NCBI GenBank assembly: GCA_903911805.1
Contig: CAIWET010000088.1
Span: 1 to 10,775 of the forward strand
Direction of reading: 5' to 3'
Origin: an uncultured Ignavibacteria bacterium
Lineage (GTDB): Bacteria; Bacteroidota; Ignavibacteria; Kapaibacteriales; UBA2268
Length of the DNA stretch: 10,775 bases
Below the pieces are notes generated by a model that made no database searches, was not told the origin of the DNA, and saw only the letters and a program-made list of their open reading frames with translations. Both the position numbers and the translations under genes were made by a program. This document shows, one piece after another, positions 1 through 6,633 of this stretch (position 1 is the stretch's first letter; each line of letters begins with the position of its first letter).

Positions 1-79
1 AAATATTAATATATAATATTTTCAAGTATTTATATTCTATACAACTTTATTAATTACAATATCAGAAAAAGTATAAAAT

Positions 80-1759
80 ATGGCAGACGACGGCAAACAA
101 ATAATTTTCTCGATGATTGGTGTAAGCAAAAAGTTTCCACCACAAAAGCAAGTTCTCAAAGATATCTATTTATCCTTCTATTATGGTGCAAAAATCGGAA
201 TTATTGGTCTCAATGGTTCTGGTAAATCCACACTTCTTAAGATAATTTCAGGTGACGAACAGCATTACGATGGTAATGTTACTTTCTCTCCGGGCTATTC
301 TGTTGGCTATTTAGAGCAGGAACCTCATCTTGACGATGAAAAAACTGTTAAAGAAATTGTGCAGGAAGGCGTTCAGGAAATCGTTGATTTATTAAAAGAA
401 TACGACGACGTTAATATGAAATTTGCTGAGCCAATGGATGATGACGAAATGCAAAAGCTTTTGGATCGCCAAGGTGCTTTGACCGATTCACTCGACCATT
501 TAGATGCTTGGGAACTCGATAGCAAATTAGACCGTGCTATGGATGCTTTGCGTTGCCCTGATGAAAATGCACAAATCAAGTACCTTTCGGGTGGTGAACG
601 TAGAAGAGTTGCACTTTGCAGATTATTATTGAAAAATCCTGATATTTTATTACTCGATGAGCCAACCAACCATTTGGATGCTGAATCAATTTTCTGGCTA
701 GAACAATTCTTATCTAATTACAAAGGAACTGTAATCGCTGTAACCCACGATAGGTACTTCTTAGATAACGTTGCAGGCTGGATACTCGAACTCGATAGAG
801 GCGAAGGTATCCCTTGGAAAGGTAATTATACTGAATGGTTAGAGCAAAAATCCAAAAGATTAGAGCAAGAAGAAAAAACTGAGAGCAAAAGAAGAAAAAC
901 TCTTGAGCACGAACTCGAATGGGTTAGAATGTCACCCAAAGGTAGAAACGTAAAAGCTAAAGCAAGACTTTCGGCTTATGACAATTTGATGAATCAGGAT
1001 ACAAAAGAAAAAGAAGAAAGATTGGAAATCTTTATTCCAAATGGTCCAAGATTAGGTAATAATGTAATCGATGCTACGAATATATCAAAATCATTTGGCG
1101 ATAAAGTTCTATTTGAAAATCTTTCATTTAGTTTGCCACCAGCTGGGATTGTTGGTATTATCGGACCTAACGGAGCTGGTAAAACAACATTATTCAGAAT
1201 GATTATGGGTCAGGAGACATCCGATAGTGGCTCAATTACAGTTGGCGATTCTGTTCAACTTGGATATGTAGATCAACAGCACGCTTCAATCGACCCAGAA
1301 AAAAATGTTTGGGAAGTAGTTTCTGGAGGGTATGATTTAGTAAAATTAGCGGATAGAGAAGTAAACTCAAGAGCTTATGTTGCTAGATTCAACTTTAGTG
1401 GACCTGACCAACAAAAGAAATGCGGAATATTGTCCGGTGGTGAAAGAAATCGTTTACATTTGGCATTAACATTAAAAGAAAATGCAAATGTTTTGTTACT
1501 CGATGAGCCAACCAACGATATTGACGTAAATACCTTAAGAGCATTAGAGGAAGGTCTTGAGAATTTTGCAGGATGTGCAGTAGTAATCTCCCACGATAGA
1601 TGGTTTTTAGATAGAATTGCAACACATATTTTAGCATTCGAAGGCGATTCCGAAGTATATTTCTTTGAAGGTGGATTTTCTGAATACGTAGAAAGTTACA
1701 AGCGCCGTAAAGGTGATTTTACACCACACAGATTAAAATATAAAAAATTAATGGCATAA
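80..1759 (+). CDS. ettA: Energy-dependent translational throttle protein EttA (ABC-F ATPase)
   Basis: A soluble ABC-F protein of 559 residues, close to the roughly 555 of E. coli EttA. It has two nucleotide-binding domains and no membrane segment. Domain 1 shows Walker A GLNGSGKST (43-51), signature LSGGERRR (169-176), Walker B LLLDEPTNHLD (190-200) and switch His223. Domain 2 shows GPNGAGKTT (362-370), LSGGERNR (451-458), VLLLDEPTND (471-480) and His505. The insertion between Walker A and the signature in domain 1 (about 95-140) fits the EttA arm. The charged linker (about 242-322, with KGRNVKAKARLSAY) fits the P-site tRNA interaction motif. In the family, EttA binds the ribosomal E site and gates entry into elongation according to ATP/ADP level. 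The start is the first in-frame ATG, and MADDGKQIIF matches a normal family N-terminus; I see no strong Shine-Dalgarno. The gene stands alone and ends in a terminator. Both catalytic sites look intact. Assignment to EttA rather than another ABC-F subfamily is by motif reading. Confidence 0.95.
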   Translation: MADDGKQIIFSMIGVSKKFPPQKQVLKDIYLSFYYGAKIGIIGLNGSGKSTLLKIISGDEQHYDGNVTFSPGYSVGYLEQEPHLDDEKTVKEIVQEGVQEIVDLLKEYDDVNMKFAEPMDDDEMQKLLDRQGALTDSLDHLDAWELDSKLDRAMDALRCPDENAQIKYLSGGERRRVALCRLLLKNPDILLLDEPTNHLDAESIFWLEQFLSNYKGTVIAVTHDRYFLDNVAGWILELDRGEGIPWKGNYTEWLEQKSKRLEQEEKTESKRRKTLEHELEWVRMSPKGRNVKAKARLSAYDNLMNQDTKEKEERLEIFIPNGPRLGNNVIDATNISKSFGDKVLFENLSFSLPPAGIVGIIGPNGAGKTTLFRMIMGQETSDSGSITVGDSVQLGYVDQQHASIDPEKNVWEVVSGGYDLVKLADREVNSRAYVARFNFSGPDQQKKCGILSGGERNRLHLALTLKENANVLLLDEPTNDIDVNTLRALEEGLENFAGCAVVISHDRWFLDRIATHILAFEGDSEVYFFEGGFSEYVESYKRRKGDFTPHRLKYKKLMA

Positions 1760-1780
1760 GAATTAAATTCAATTTTCATA

Positions 1781-1815
1781 AAAAAGGCAGGTCTTAAGAT
1801 CTGTCTTTTTTTTTG
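1781..1815 (+). terminator. Rho-independent terminator of ettA
   Basis: About 22 bases after the ettA stop, CAGGTCTT and AAGATCTG pair as a stem containing one G-U. The stem extends outward through G-C and A-T pairs and is followed by a run of nine T (about 1806-1814). The stem core (caggtctta) is shared with the hairpin inside the second composite repeat at 2140-2160, so this terminator may derive from the same palindrome family. Confidence 0.85.
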
Positions 1816-1830
1816 TTTAATCAAGTATTT

Positions 1831-2022
1831 CATGCCACATTTCGGTGCGGCATCTCAGTTTGAAATTACGCACTAAACTCGCCCCACCCTAAATCCCTCC
1901 CCTTGAAGGGAGGGACTTGAAGAGAAGGAAATTTTTATCTTTGTAGAGACGCACTGATGTGCGTCTCATACTCAATGCCGTCATCCTGAACGAAGTGAAG
2001 GATCGCGTTAATAATTTTGTGT
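1831..2022. repeat. Composite palindromic repeat, copy 1 (four hairpin modules)
   Basis: The first of three head-to-tail copies. In order it holds an imperfect hairpin starting atgcc and ending ggcat (1832-1853), a spacer with tttgaaa, the C-rich lead-in gccccaccctaaat, and a hairpin made of ccctccc and gggaggg (1895-1914). After aaatttttatctttgtaga comes the perfect hairpin gagacgcac/gtgcgtctc (1946-1967), then a hairpin of the gtcatcctgaacgaag type (atcct 1983-1987, aggat 1999-2003). The hairpin near 1981 resembles REP-like sequences common in Bacteroidota genomes. No reading frame here has coding character. Confidence 0.85.
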
Positions 2023-2023
2023 T

Positions 2024-2182
2024 TCATCTGCACTTCGGTGTGGTATTTCAGTTTGAAAAAACGCTCTCATAACGCCCCACCCTAAATCCCTCCCCTTGAA
2101 GGGAGGGACTTGAAGATAAGGAAATTTTTATCTTTGTAGAGACAGGTCTTAGACCTGTCTTCTTTTAATAATATTTTGTAAG
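2024..2182. repeat. Composite palindromic repeat, copy 2 (with a swapped third hairpin)
   Basis: It has the same order of modules as copy 1: a leading hairpin whose loop is C-ttcg-G (around 2027-2045), the gccccaccctaaat lead-in, the ccctccc/gggaggg hairpin (2088-2107), and the aaatttttatctttgtaga spacer. The third hairpin has a different sequence, agacaggtc/gacctgtct (2140-2160), a perfect 9-bp stem. The fourth module (gtcatcc type) is absent, which makes this copy shorter. The ccctccc hairpins of copies 1 and 2 are 193 bases apart. Confidence 0.85.
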
Positions 2183-2283
2183 TCATGCCGCACTTGATGC
2201 GGTATCTCCGTTTGAAAAACGCACTAAACTCGCCCCACCCTAAATCCCTCCCCTTGAAGGGAGGGACTTGAAGCGAAGGAAAT
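2183..2283. repeat. Composite palindromic repeat, copy 3 (3'-truncated)
   Basis: It begins with the near-perfect hairpin atgccgca...tgcggtat (from about 2184), then tttgaaaaacgcactaaactc, nearly as in copy 1, the gccccaccctaaat lead-in, and the ccctccc/gggaggg hairpin (2246-2265). It continues into acttgaag.gaaggaaat and then diverges, lacking the third and fourth hairpins. It lies 158 bases from the equivalent point in copy 2. The following stretch to 2344 is A-rich with no gene. Confidence 0.8.
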
Positions 2284-2344
2284 AAAATACTCTTAACCAC
2301 TTTTAAAAAAAATGAAAAAAAAGATAGATTATGAAACAAGAGCT

Positions 2345-2381
2345 ACAAAAAAAGGGCGGGTTAAAAAAACCTGCCCTTTAT
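2345..2381 (-). terminator. Rho-independent terminator of the M49-type peptidase gene
   Basis: On the minus strand, aaagggcaggtt pairs with aacccgcccttt (one G-U pair, A/T loop) and is followed by seven T. It starts about 20 bases past the stop codon of the minus-strand peptidase gene at 2401. No plus-strand gene ends nearby, so it most likely serves the peptidase gene alone. Confidence 0.8.
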
Positions 2382-2400
2382 AAAACCTAAAATATTAAAT

Positions 2401-4044
2401 TTAAAACATATAAGTTGTATTCAAATCTCTTGGAATTGATTTTAATTTTTCAATATTTTTTTCAATTTCTTTGGTCATTTTACCATATTGATTCAATACT
2501 TCAACTGCTTTATTATAATCACCTTCAGCTTGTAAAGTTAAAATAATTTTTGATAATTCAGCAACAGCTGGGAAAAATTTCTTATCATCAACAGTTAATT
2601 TACCATCTTTTGTTTTTGTGATTGCGCCTTTTTCTTGAAGGAAATTAAGCTGTACTAAATTGCTTTGTCCGTGAGCTTCGCCACCAAATCTAATTGAACG
2701 ATAAAGACCAGCAATGTAAGTTGCAATTGATTTTTTCATTTCATCTTTAGTGATTAATCCCATTTCGAGCAAATGCTTGTGGTTATACATCCCAAGAATA
2801 TCGGCTTTAGTTTCTTCAATTGCTGAATATTTTTCTTTCAAAGCTCTTCTAACTGGCAAAGAATCGTTGCCATAAACAAAGCCTCTGCCGAGTGTATGTG
2901 AAACTTCGTGCAATGTAACAAAGCTAGTAAATGCGTGTTTGTCAACAAAAGGAACTAATTTTGGATCCAAAATTTCTTTTGCGATTGGAACAACGATTTT
3001 ATCAAATTTTGCTTCCATCATATTTTTGAACATTTGCTTTTTTCCGCCTTTTACGTCAGTAACTCTTGGGTCATTTGGCAAGGAAGATGCAATAGTTTTA
3101 ACCGCTTTTTGGCAATCTCCACCAAAATAAACAACATTCATTACAGAAAGAATATTATCGCTTCCACCTGCATTTGAGCGAATGTACTTTTTATCATAAG
3201 GCAATAGCTGTTCAAAATTATTAATGTTTGCTTTGAAAACATCAAGCTCTTTAGTTGCTTCAAAATCTTTTACTAAAACTGCAGCTTCATAAGCAGTTTT
3301 ATAATTAAAAAGTCCATCTTCATAATTTTCAATTGGACCAATAACAACATCAATATCGCTATCAGTTACGTCCATCCAAGCCATATCACTTTCGTAATAA
3401 TCATCAGTCATAAGAGCTTTAGCTCTCAATTGCAGATATTTTTTAAATTGTGGATGGTCGCATACATCAGCCGCTCTTAATAATGTGTTATAGATATCAT
3501 AAACTTGAATATACTCTTTATGATATGGAACGGCAACTAATTCTTTGCCTTCCCTTTTAACAACGGTATATTGGCTTTCGAGAGCTTCCTTTTTTTCCGG
3601 ATGAGCTTTTACATAACTCTCAAATTCTTCTTTGGTCATATCCTGAGGATAAAAATTTGATACTTCAGGTTTGATTGCAGGACCTTCTCCGCAAAATCTT
3701 CTGTTGCCATAAACTCTATCATATGGACCATAATGAATTTTAAGATATTCAAAAGTTTGTTTCATAATATCAGAAAGAACCATAGAATGATCTGTTCTTA
3801 AATTAATTCCATCTGTAGAAGATTGTTTCCAGAATATTTCGTCTGCCATATGACCGGCATTAGTCAACAATCTAATCAATTCCATTTTTTTCTTATCGAA
3901 TTTCGATAAATCAACTTTAATTTCTATAGGTGTATATTCATTTAATCTATCAGAAATTGGTGGAATATCCATATTGTCCTCGCTGAATGCACAGCTCATT
4001 ACTAAAAACAAGCCGAAAAGTGAAAGAAATGCATTTTTAAACAT
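2401..4044 (-). CDS. Predicted lipoprotein zinc peptidase, family M49 (dipeptidyl peptidase III-like)
   Basis: 547 residues. The N-terminus (MFKNAF, a hydrophobic stretch, then VMSC with Cys18) reads as a lipoprotein signal, suggesting a membrane-anchored envelope enzyme. The zinc site is visible: HEVSH at 379-383 (His379 and His383 as ligands, Glu380 catalytic) and EETKAD at 410-415 (Glu411 the probable third ligand). GEAHGQSN (455-462) is a candidate for the conserved downstream His region of the family. Classical DPP III enzymes have the hexapeptide HEXXGH; the pentapeptide HEXXH seen here is the variant reported for the Caldithrix abyssi enzyme, which is of similar length. Family members cleave dipeptides from the N-terminus of oligopeptides, so a role in peptide nutrition is inferred. 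The gene is monocistronic, with its own promoter and terminator. The start is supported by the signal peptide directly after the ATG; the leader is A/T-rich without a clear Shine-Dalgarno. Substrate is unknown. Confidence 0.85.
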   Translation of the reverse strand: MFKNAFLSLFGLFLVMSCAFSEDNMDIPPISDRLNEYTPIEIKVDLSKFDKKKMELIRLLTNAGHMADEIFWKQSSTDGINLRTDHSMVLSDIMKQTFEYLKIHYGPYDRVYGNRRFCGEGPAIKPEVSNFYPQDMTKEEFESYVKAHPEKKEALESQYTVVKREGKELVAVPYHKEYIQVYDIYNTLLRAADVCDHPQFKKYLQLRAKALMTDDYYESDMAWMDVTDSDIDVVIGPIENYEDGLFNYKTAYEAAVLVKDFEATKELDVFKANINNFEQLLPYDKKYIRSNAGGSDNILSVMNVVYFGGDCQKAVKTIASSLPNDPRVTDVKGGKKQMFKNMMEAKFDKIVVPIAKEILDPKLVPFVDKHAFTSFVTLHEVSHTLGRGFVYGNDSLPVRRALKEKYSAIEETKADILGMYNHKHLLEMGLITKDEMKKSIATYIAGLYRSIRFGGEAHGQSNLVQLNFLQEKGAITKTKDGKLTVDDKKFFPAVAELSKIILTLQAEGDYNKAVEVLNQYGKMTKEIEKNIEKLKSIPRDLNTTYMF

Positions 4045-4076
4045 AATTAATTTTCTATTAAGTTAAACATAATTTA

Positions 4077-4108
4077 CAAAATTACTCTTATCAGCACAAT
4101 TAATCAAA
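4077..4108 (-). promoter_or_regulatory. Bacteroidota-type promoter for the peptidase gene
   Basis: Read on the minus strand, TTTG (4108-4105) is followed by 20 bases and then TAATTTTG (4084-4077). This is a full match to the Bacteroidota primary-sigma consensus TTTG / about 19-21 bases / TAnnTTTG. It would place the transcript start about 25-30 bases before the ATG at 4044. A match in AT-rich DNA can arise by chance, but spacing and position are right. Confidence 0.55.
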
Positions 4109-4144
4109 AAATATTAAATATTTCACTCATTTTCTTGATTATAA

Positions 4145-4175
4145 TTGAAAAATTCCGTAATATGCAATAACTTTA
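4145..4175 (+). promoter_or_regulatory. Candidate promoter of the CBS-comM operon
   Basis: TTG (4145-4147) is followed by 20 bases and then TAACTTTA (4168-4175), one base off TAnnTTTG. The spacing equals that of the divergent minus-strand promoter in the same 152-base gap. The transcript would start just before the ribosome binding site AAAGGAG at 4182-4188. Weaker than its neighbour. Confidence 0.35.
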
Positions 4176-4196
4176 TTTGTTAAAGGAGTTTTTAAA

Positions 4197-4634
4197 ATGA
4201 TGATTACAACAAAAGTCGAAGACCTAATGACAAAAGATGTCTTTACGGTCAATATCGAAGATACTATTAAAAAGGCTGATGACATAATGCATCAGGAGCA
4301 TATTAAGCAAGTGCCGGTTTTAGAAAGTGGTAAATTAGTAGGAGTTATTACTGAGCGTAAGTTAATGGAATATACTCTTAAAAAACTTTATGATGCAGAT
4401 GAACCATTTGGTGAAGCTGGATATAATGATATTGTAGATTTTGAGAAAATTATGTCTCAAAGTTATTTTAAAATCTATCCAGAGGATAGTATAAAAAAAG
4501 CTGTTGAGATAATGGCTAAGAAAAAAGTTGATTATCTGCCTGTTGTTGATTGGGAAAATAACCTTGTTGGGCTGATTACCAATCACGATATTCTTATGTT
4601 TTTCCATAAGAATTTTATTGAAGGTAAATTCTAA
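4197..4634 (+). CDS. Tandem CBS-domain protein
   Basis: A 145-residue protein made almost entirely of a CBS pair (Bateman module). CBS1 runs from about 7 to 60 (VEDLMTKDVFTV ... VPVLESGKLVGVITERKLM) and CBS2 from about 81 to 138 (FEKIMSQSYFKI ... LPVVDWENNLVGLITNHDIL). There is no signal peptide, membrane segment or attached enzyme domain. CBS pairs usually bind adenine nucleotides such as AMP, ATP or SAM and act as regulatory sensors, but the ligand cannot be read from this sequence. Translation starts at ATG 4197, eight bases after the strong Shine-Dalgarno AAAGGAG (4182-4188); a second ATG follows at once (4200) and cannot be excluded. It is first in an operon with comM, 12 bases apart. 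A regulatory link between the two is possible but unproven. Confidence 0.9.
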   Translation: MMITTKVEDLMTKDVFTVNIEDTIKKADDIMHQEHIKQVPVLESGKLVGVITERKLMEYTLKKLYDADEPFGEAGYNDIVDFEKIMSQSYFKIYPEDSIKKAVEIMAKKKVDYLPVVDWENNLVGLITNHDILMFFHKNFIEGKF

Positions 4635-4646
4635 GAAGGATTTGAA

Positions 4647-6188
4647 ATGTATTCAAAAGTTCATTCAGCATCTGTATTTGGCATAGGAGCTTTTTTGGTT
4701 GAAATCGAGACTCATCTCGATAAAAATGTTCCAGGATTTGTTATTGTTGGTCTTCCTGATTCGGCAGTAAAAGAAAGCAAGGAGAGAGTAATTGCAGCTA
4801 TTAAAAACTCTGATATTCCTTTTCCTTTAGCTAAAATTACTATAAATCTCGCTCCTGCTGACGTTAAAAAAGAAGGCAGTGCATTCGATTTGCCAATTGC
4901 AATCGGAATACTTGCAGCAAACGAAGTTATTAATTATGATAATTTTGCTGAAACTCTATTTTTGGGTGAGCTTGCATTAGAAGGTGCATTAAGGTCAATT
5001 CAGGGCGTTCTTTCGATTACAATCGAAGCAATCAAAAGAGGATTTAAAAGAATTATTTTGCCAACAGAAAATGCTAATGAAGCAGCTTTGGTGCAAGGGA
5101 TTGAAGTTATTCCAGTAAATACACTAAAAGAAGCTGTAGAATATTTGAATGGTGGATTTGAAATTCTGCCACGAACAGTTGATGTCGAAGAAATTTTCCG
5201 TCAGGGACAAAGCAATTATCACTTTGATTTGTCTGACGTTAAAGGTCAAGAAAACGTAAAGCGTTCTATAGAAGTAGCTTCTGCCGGAGGTCACAATATA
5301 TTGATGATTGGACCTCCCGGCTCGGGCAAAACAATGATTGCTAAAAGGATTCCTACGATTTTACCACCATTATCGGTTGAAGAATCTTTAGAAACCACCA
5401 AAATACACTCAGTTTCGGGACTTTTATCAAGAGATGAAGCCTTGATAACAACTCGTCCGTTCAGGTCGCCACATCATACTATTTCTGATGCTGCACTAGT
5501 TGGTGGAGGAATGAATAAAATTAAACCTGGTGAGATTTCTTTGGCGAATCACGGAGTATTATTTTTGGACGAATTACCAGAATTTGCAAGAAATGTACTT
5601 GAAGTATTAAGGCAACCATTAGAAGAAAAGCGAATCGCAATTTCCAGAACAAAAATGAGCATCGAATATCCCGCGAATTTTATGCTGGTTTGCTCGATGA
5701 ACCCTTGCCCTTGTGGCAATTACGGTAATCCACAAAAGGAATGTACTTGCACTCCGACGATGATACAACGTTATTTATCAAAAATTTCTGGACCGTTATT
5801 AGATAGGATTGATATTCATATTGAAGTAGCGGCAGTGAATTTCAATGAGCTTTCCTCAGGAAGAGTTGGTGAAAAATCCGAGAAAATCAAAGAAAGAGTA
5901 ATCAATGCCAGAAATATTCAAACAGAAAGATTTAACGGAATCAAAAATGTATTCAAAAATGCAGATATGGGTTCAAAAGAACTAAGAAAATTCATCAATC
6001 TTGATGTTCCATCTCAGGAATTGCTCAAAATGGCAATGAATAAACTTAATTTATCGGCGAGAGCTTACGATAGAATATTGAAAGTATCCAGAACAATTGC
6101 CGATTTATCTGGTTCCGAGTCAATAAAATCAGAGCATATTTCAGAGGCAATTCAATACCGAAGTTTAGATAGGGAATATTGGAAATAA
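4647..6188 (+). CDS. comM: ComM/YifB-family AAA+ ATPase (Mg-chelatase-like)
   Basis: 513 residues, the usual full length for the family. The N-terminal domain (about 1-165) has the family signatures VPGFVIVGLPDSAVKESKERV and ITINLAPADVKKEGSAFDLP. The AAA+ core has Walker A GPPGSGKT (222-229), RPFRSPHHTISDAALVGGG (270-288), Walker B VLFLDEL (304-310) and GPLLDRIDIHIE (382-393, with Arg387). The MNPCPCGNYG segment followed by CTC supplies four cysteines (354, 356, 366, 368) that could bind metal. The C-terminal part (LNLSARAYDRILKVSRTIADL) completes the family fold. ComM proteins form hexameric helicases that promote branch migration when incoming single-stranded DNA is integrated during natural transformation; the gene is also widespread in species not known to be competent. 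The start at ATG 4647 is supported by AAGGA at 4636-4640 and the conserved MYSKVHSASVFGI opening. It is second in the operon after the CBS protein. Confidence 0.95.
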   Translation: MYSKVHSASVFGIGAFLVEIETHLDKNVPGFVIVGLPDSAVKESKERVIAAIKNSDIPFPLAKITINLAPADVKKEGSAFDLPIAIGILAANEVINYDNFAETLFLGELALEGALRSIQGVLSITIEAIKRGFKRIILPTENANEAALVQGIEVIPVNTLKEAVEYLNGGFEILPRTVDVEEIFRQGQSNYHFDLSDVKGQENVKRSIEVASAGGHNILMIGPPGSGKTMIAKRIPTILPPLSVEESLETTKIHSVSGLLSRDEALITTRPFRSPHHTISDAALVGGGMNKIKPGEISLANHGVLFLDELPEFARNVLEVLRQPLEEKRIAISRTKMSIEYPANFMLVCSMNPCPCGNYGNPQKECTCTPTMIQRYLSKISGPLLDRIDIHIEVAAVNFNELSSGRVGEKSEKIKERVINARNIQTERFNGIKNVFKNADMGSKELRKFINLDVPSQELLKMAMNKLNLSARAYDRILKVSRTIADLSGSESIKSEHISEAIQYRSLDREYWK

Positions 6189-6200
6189 CTTTCTAATAAG

Positions 6201-6234
6201 TCCAATTCTGTTATTACTACGAAAGCAGGAATCT
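6201..6234. repeat. Degenerate palindrome after comM
   Basis: aattctg...tactacgaaagcaggaatct looks like a decayed member of the 'attcccgcgaaagcgggaat' type of dispersed palindrome frequent in Bacteroidota. The arms still pair in part (attc/gaat). It is followed by ggttaattttttg, so it might double as a weak terminator for the operon. Resemblance judged by eye. Confidence 0.45.
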
Positions 6235-6250
6235 GGTTAATTTTTTGTAT

Positions 6251-6412
6251 GTCATGCCGCACTTGATGCGGCATCTAAGTTTGAAAAAACATTTTCCACT
6301 CGCCCCTCCCTATGAAAGCAGAGGCTTAAAGAAGGGATTATTTTATCTTTGTAGAGACGCACTGCTGTGCGTCTTTCGTTTTCTGCCGTCATTCTCAAGC
6401 GAAGCGAAGAAT
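6251..6412. repeat. Composite palindromic repeat, copy 4 (dispersed)
   Basis: A fourth copy of the composite repeat, about 4 kb from the others. It has the perfect hairpin atgccgca/tgcggcat (from 6254), aagtttgaaaaaac, a decayed version of the ccctccc hairpin (6303-6335), the tttatctttgtaga spacer, the hairpin agacgcac/gtgcgtct (6355-6374) and the gccgtcat module with arms attct (6391-6395) and agaat (6408-6412). Compared with copy 1, the last stem has a matched C-G to T-A change. The copy ends exactly where the sorting-domain fragment begins. Confidence 0.8.
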
Positions 6413-6568
6413 ATGGTTAAAATTTATAGCACCATCGGCATTGAATTTACCCCACCCCAAACCCCTCCCCTTGAAGGGAGGGGCTTAAAGATTGATATTT
6501 CCAATCTTCCAGCTGGAGTATATTTTATTAAAATTGGTGATAAATTTAAGAAATTTGTAAAATTGTAA
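6413..6568 (+). pseudogene. T9SS type A sorting-domain remnant, fragment 1
   Basis: The frame from ATG 6413 to TAA 6566-6568 reads MVKIYSTIGIEF, then TPPQTPPLEGRG, then LKIDISNLPAGVYFIKIG and DKFKKFVKL. The outer parts are the last beta-strands of a type IX secretion sorting domain, nearly identical to the end of the surface protein at 6898-10365. The middle TPPQTPPLEGRG is encoded by the ccctccc/gggaggg palindrome of the composite repeats, here in-frame. The fragment lacks a signal peptide, a passenger and the first half of the sorting domain (no NPAS-type motif), so it cannot be an exported protein. It is best read as the 3' end of a lost or rearranged T9SS cargo gene; the ATG is probably fortuitous. 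An AAGA-type sequence precedes it, but I see no real ribosome binding site. Confidence 0.75.
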
Positions 6569-6633
6569 CTCATTCATCCCTGAATGAGCAAATTGCAAAT
6601 GATGGGGTCCACCTTTGAGGTGGGCTCCATCTT
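6488..6633 (+). repeat. 146-bp direct repeat, upstream copy (partner 10285-10430)
   Basis: This segment aligns without gaps to 10285-10430 with five differences, four of them clustered around the stop codon. It covers the last 26 codons of a sorting domain, the stop, and about 65 bases of 3' flank. The flank contains a perfect 8-bp hairpin ctcattca/tgaatgag (6569-6588) starting on the base after the stop, and an 11-bp stem tggggtccacc/ggtgggctcca with two G-U pairs (6603-6629). The two copies are 3797 bases apart and bracket the surface-protein gene. Confidence 0.9.

Noticed and set aside
1..21. AT-only palindrome with 8-base arms at the window start
   Set aside because: In such AT-rich DNA this is expected by chance, and the sequence is cut by the window edge.
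1831..2283. CRISPR array
   Set aside because: Repeat units are about 100-190 bases, composite and of unequal spacing, with repeated rather than unique spacers, and no cas gene is nearby.
2082..2339. Minus-strand open frame of 85 codons containing SLPSRGGI-like ends
   Set aside because: It runs through repeat copies 2 and 3; the repeated peptide arises from the ccctccc palindrome, and there is no start signal or family resemblance.
6245..6412. N-terminal extension of the open frame that ends in sorting-domain fragment 1 (MYVMPHLMRHLS...)
   Set aside because: These codons are the composite repeat copy 4 with its hairpins; there is no ribosome binding site or coding character. Only the part from 6413 has recognisable protein sequence.
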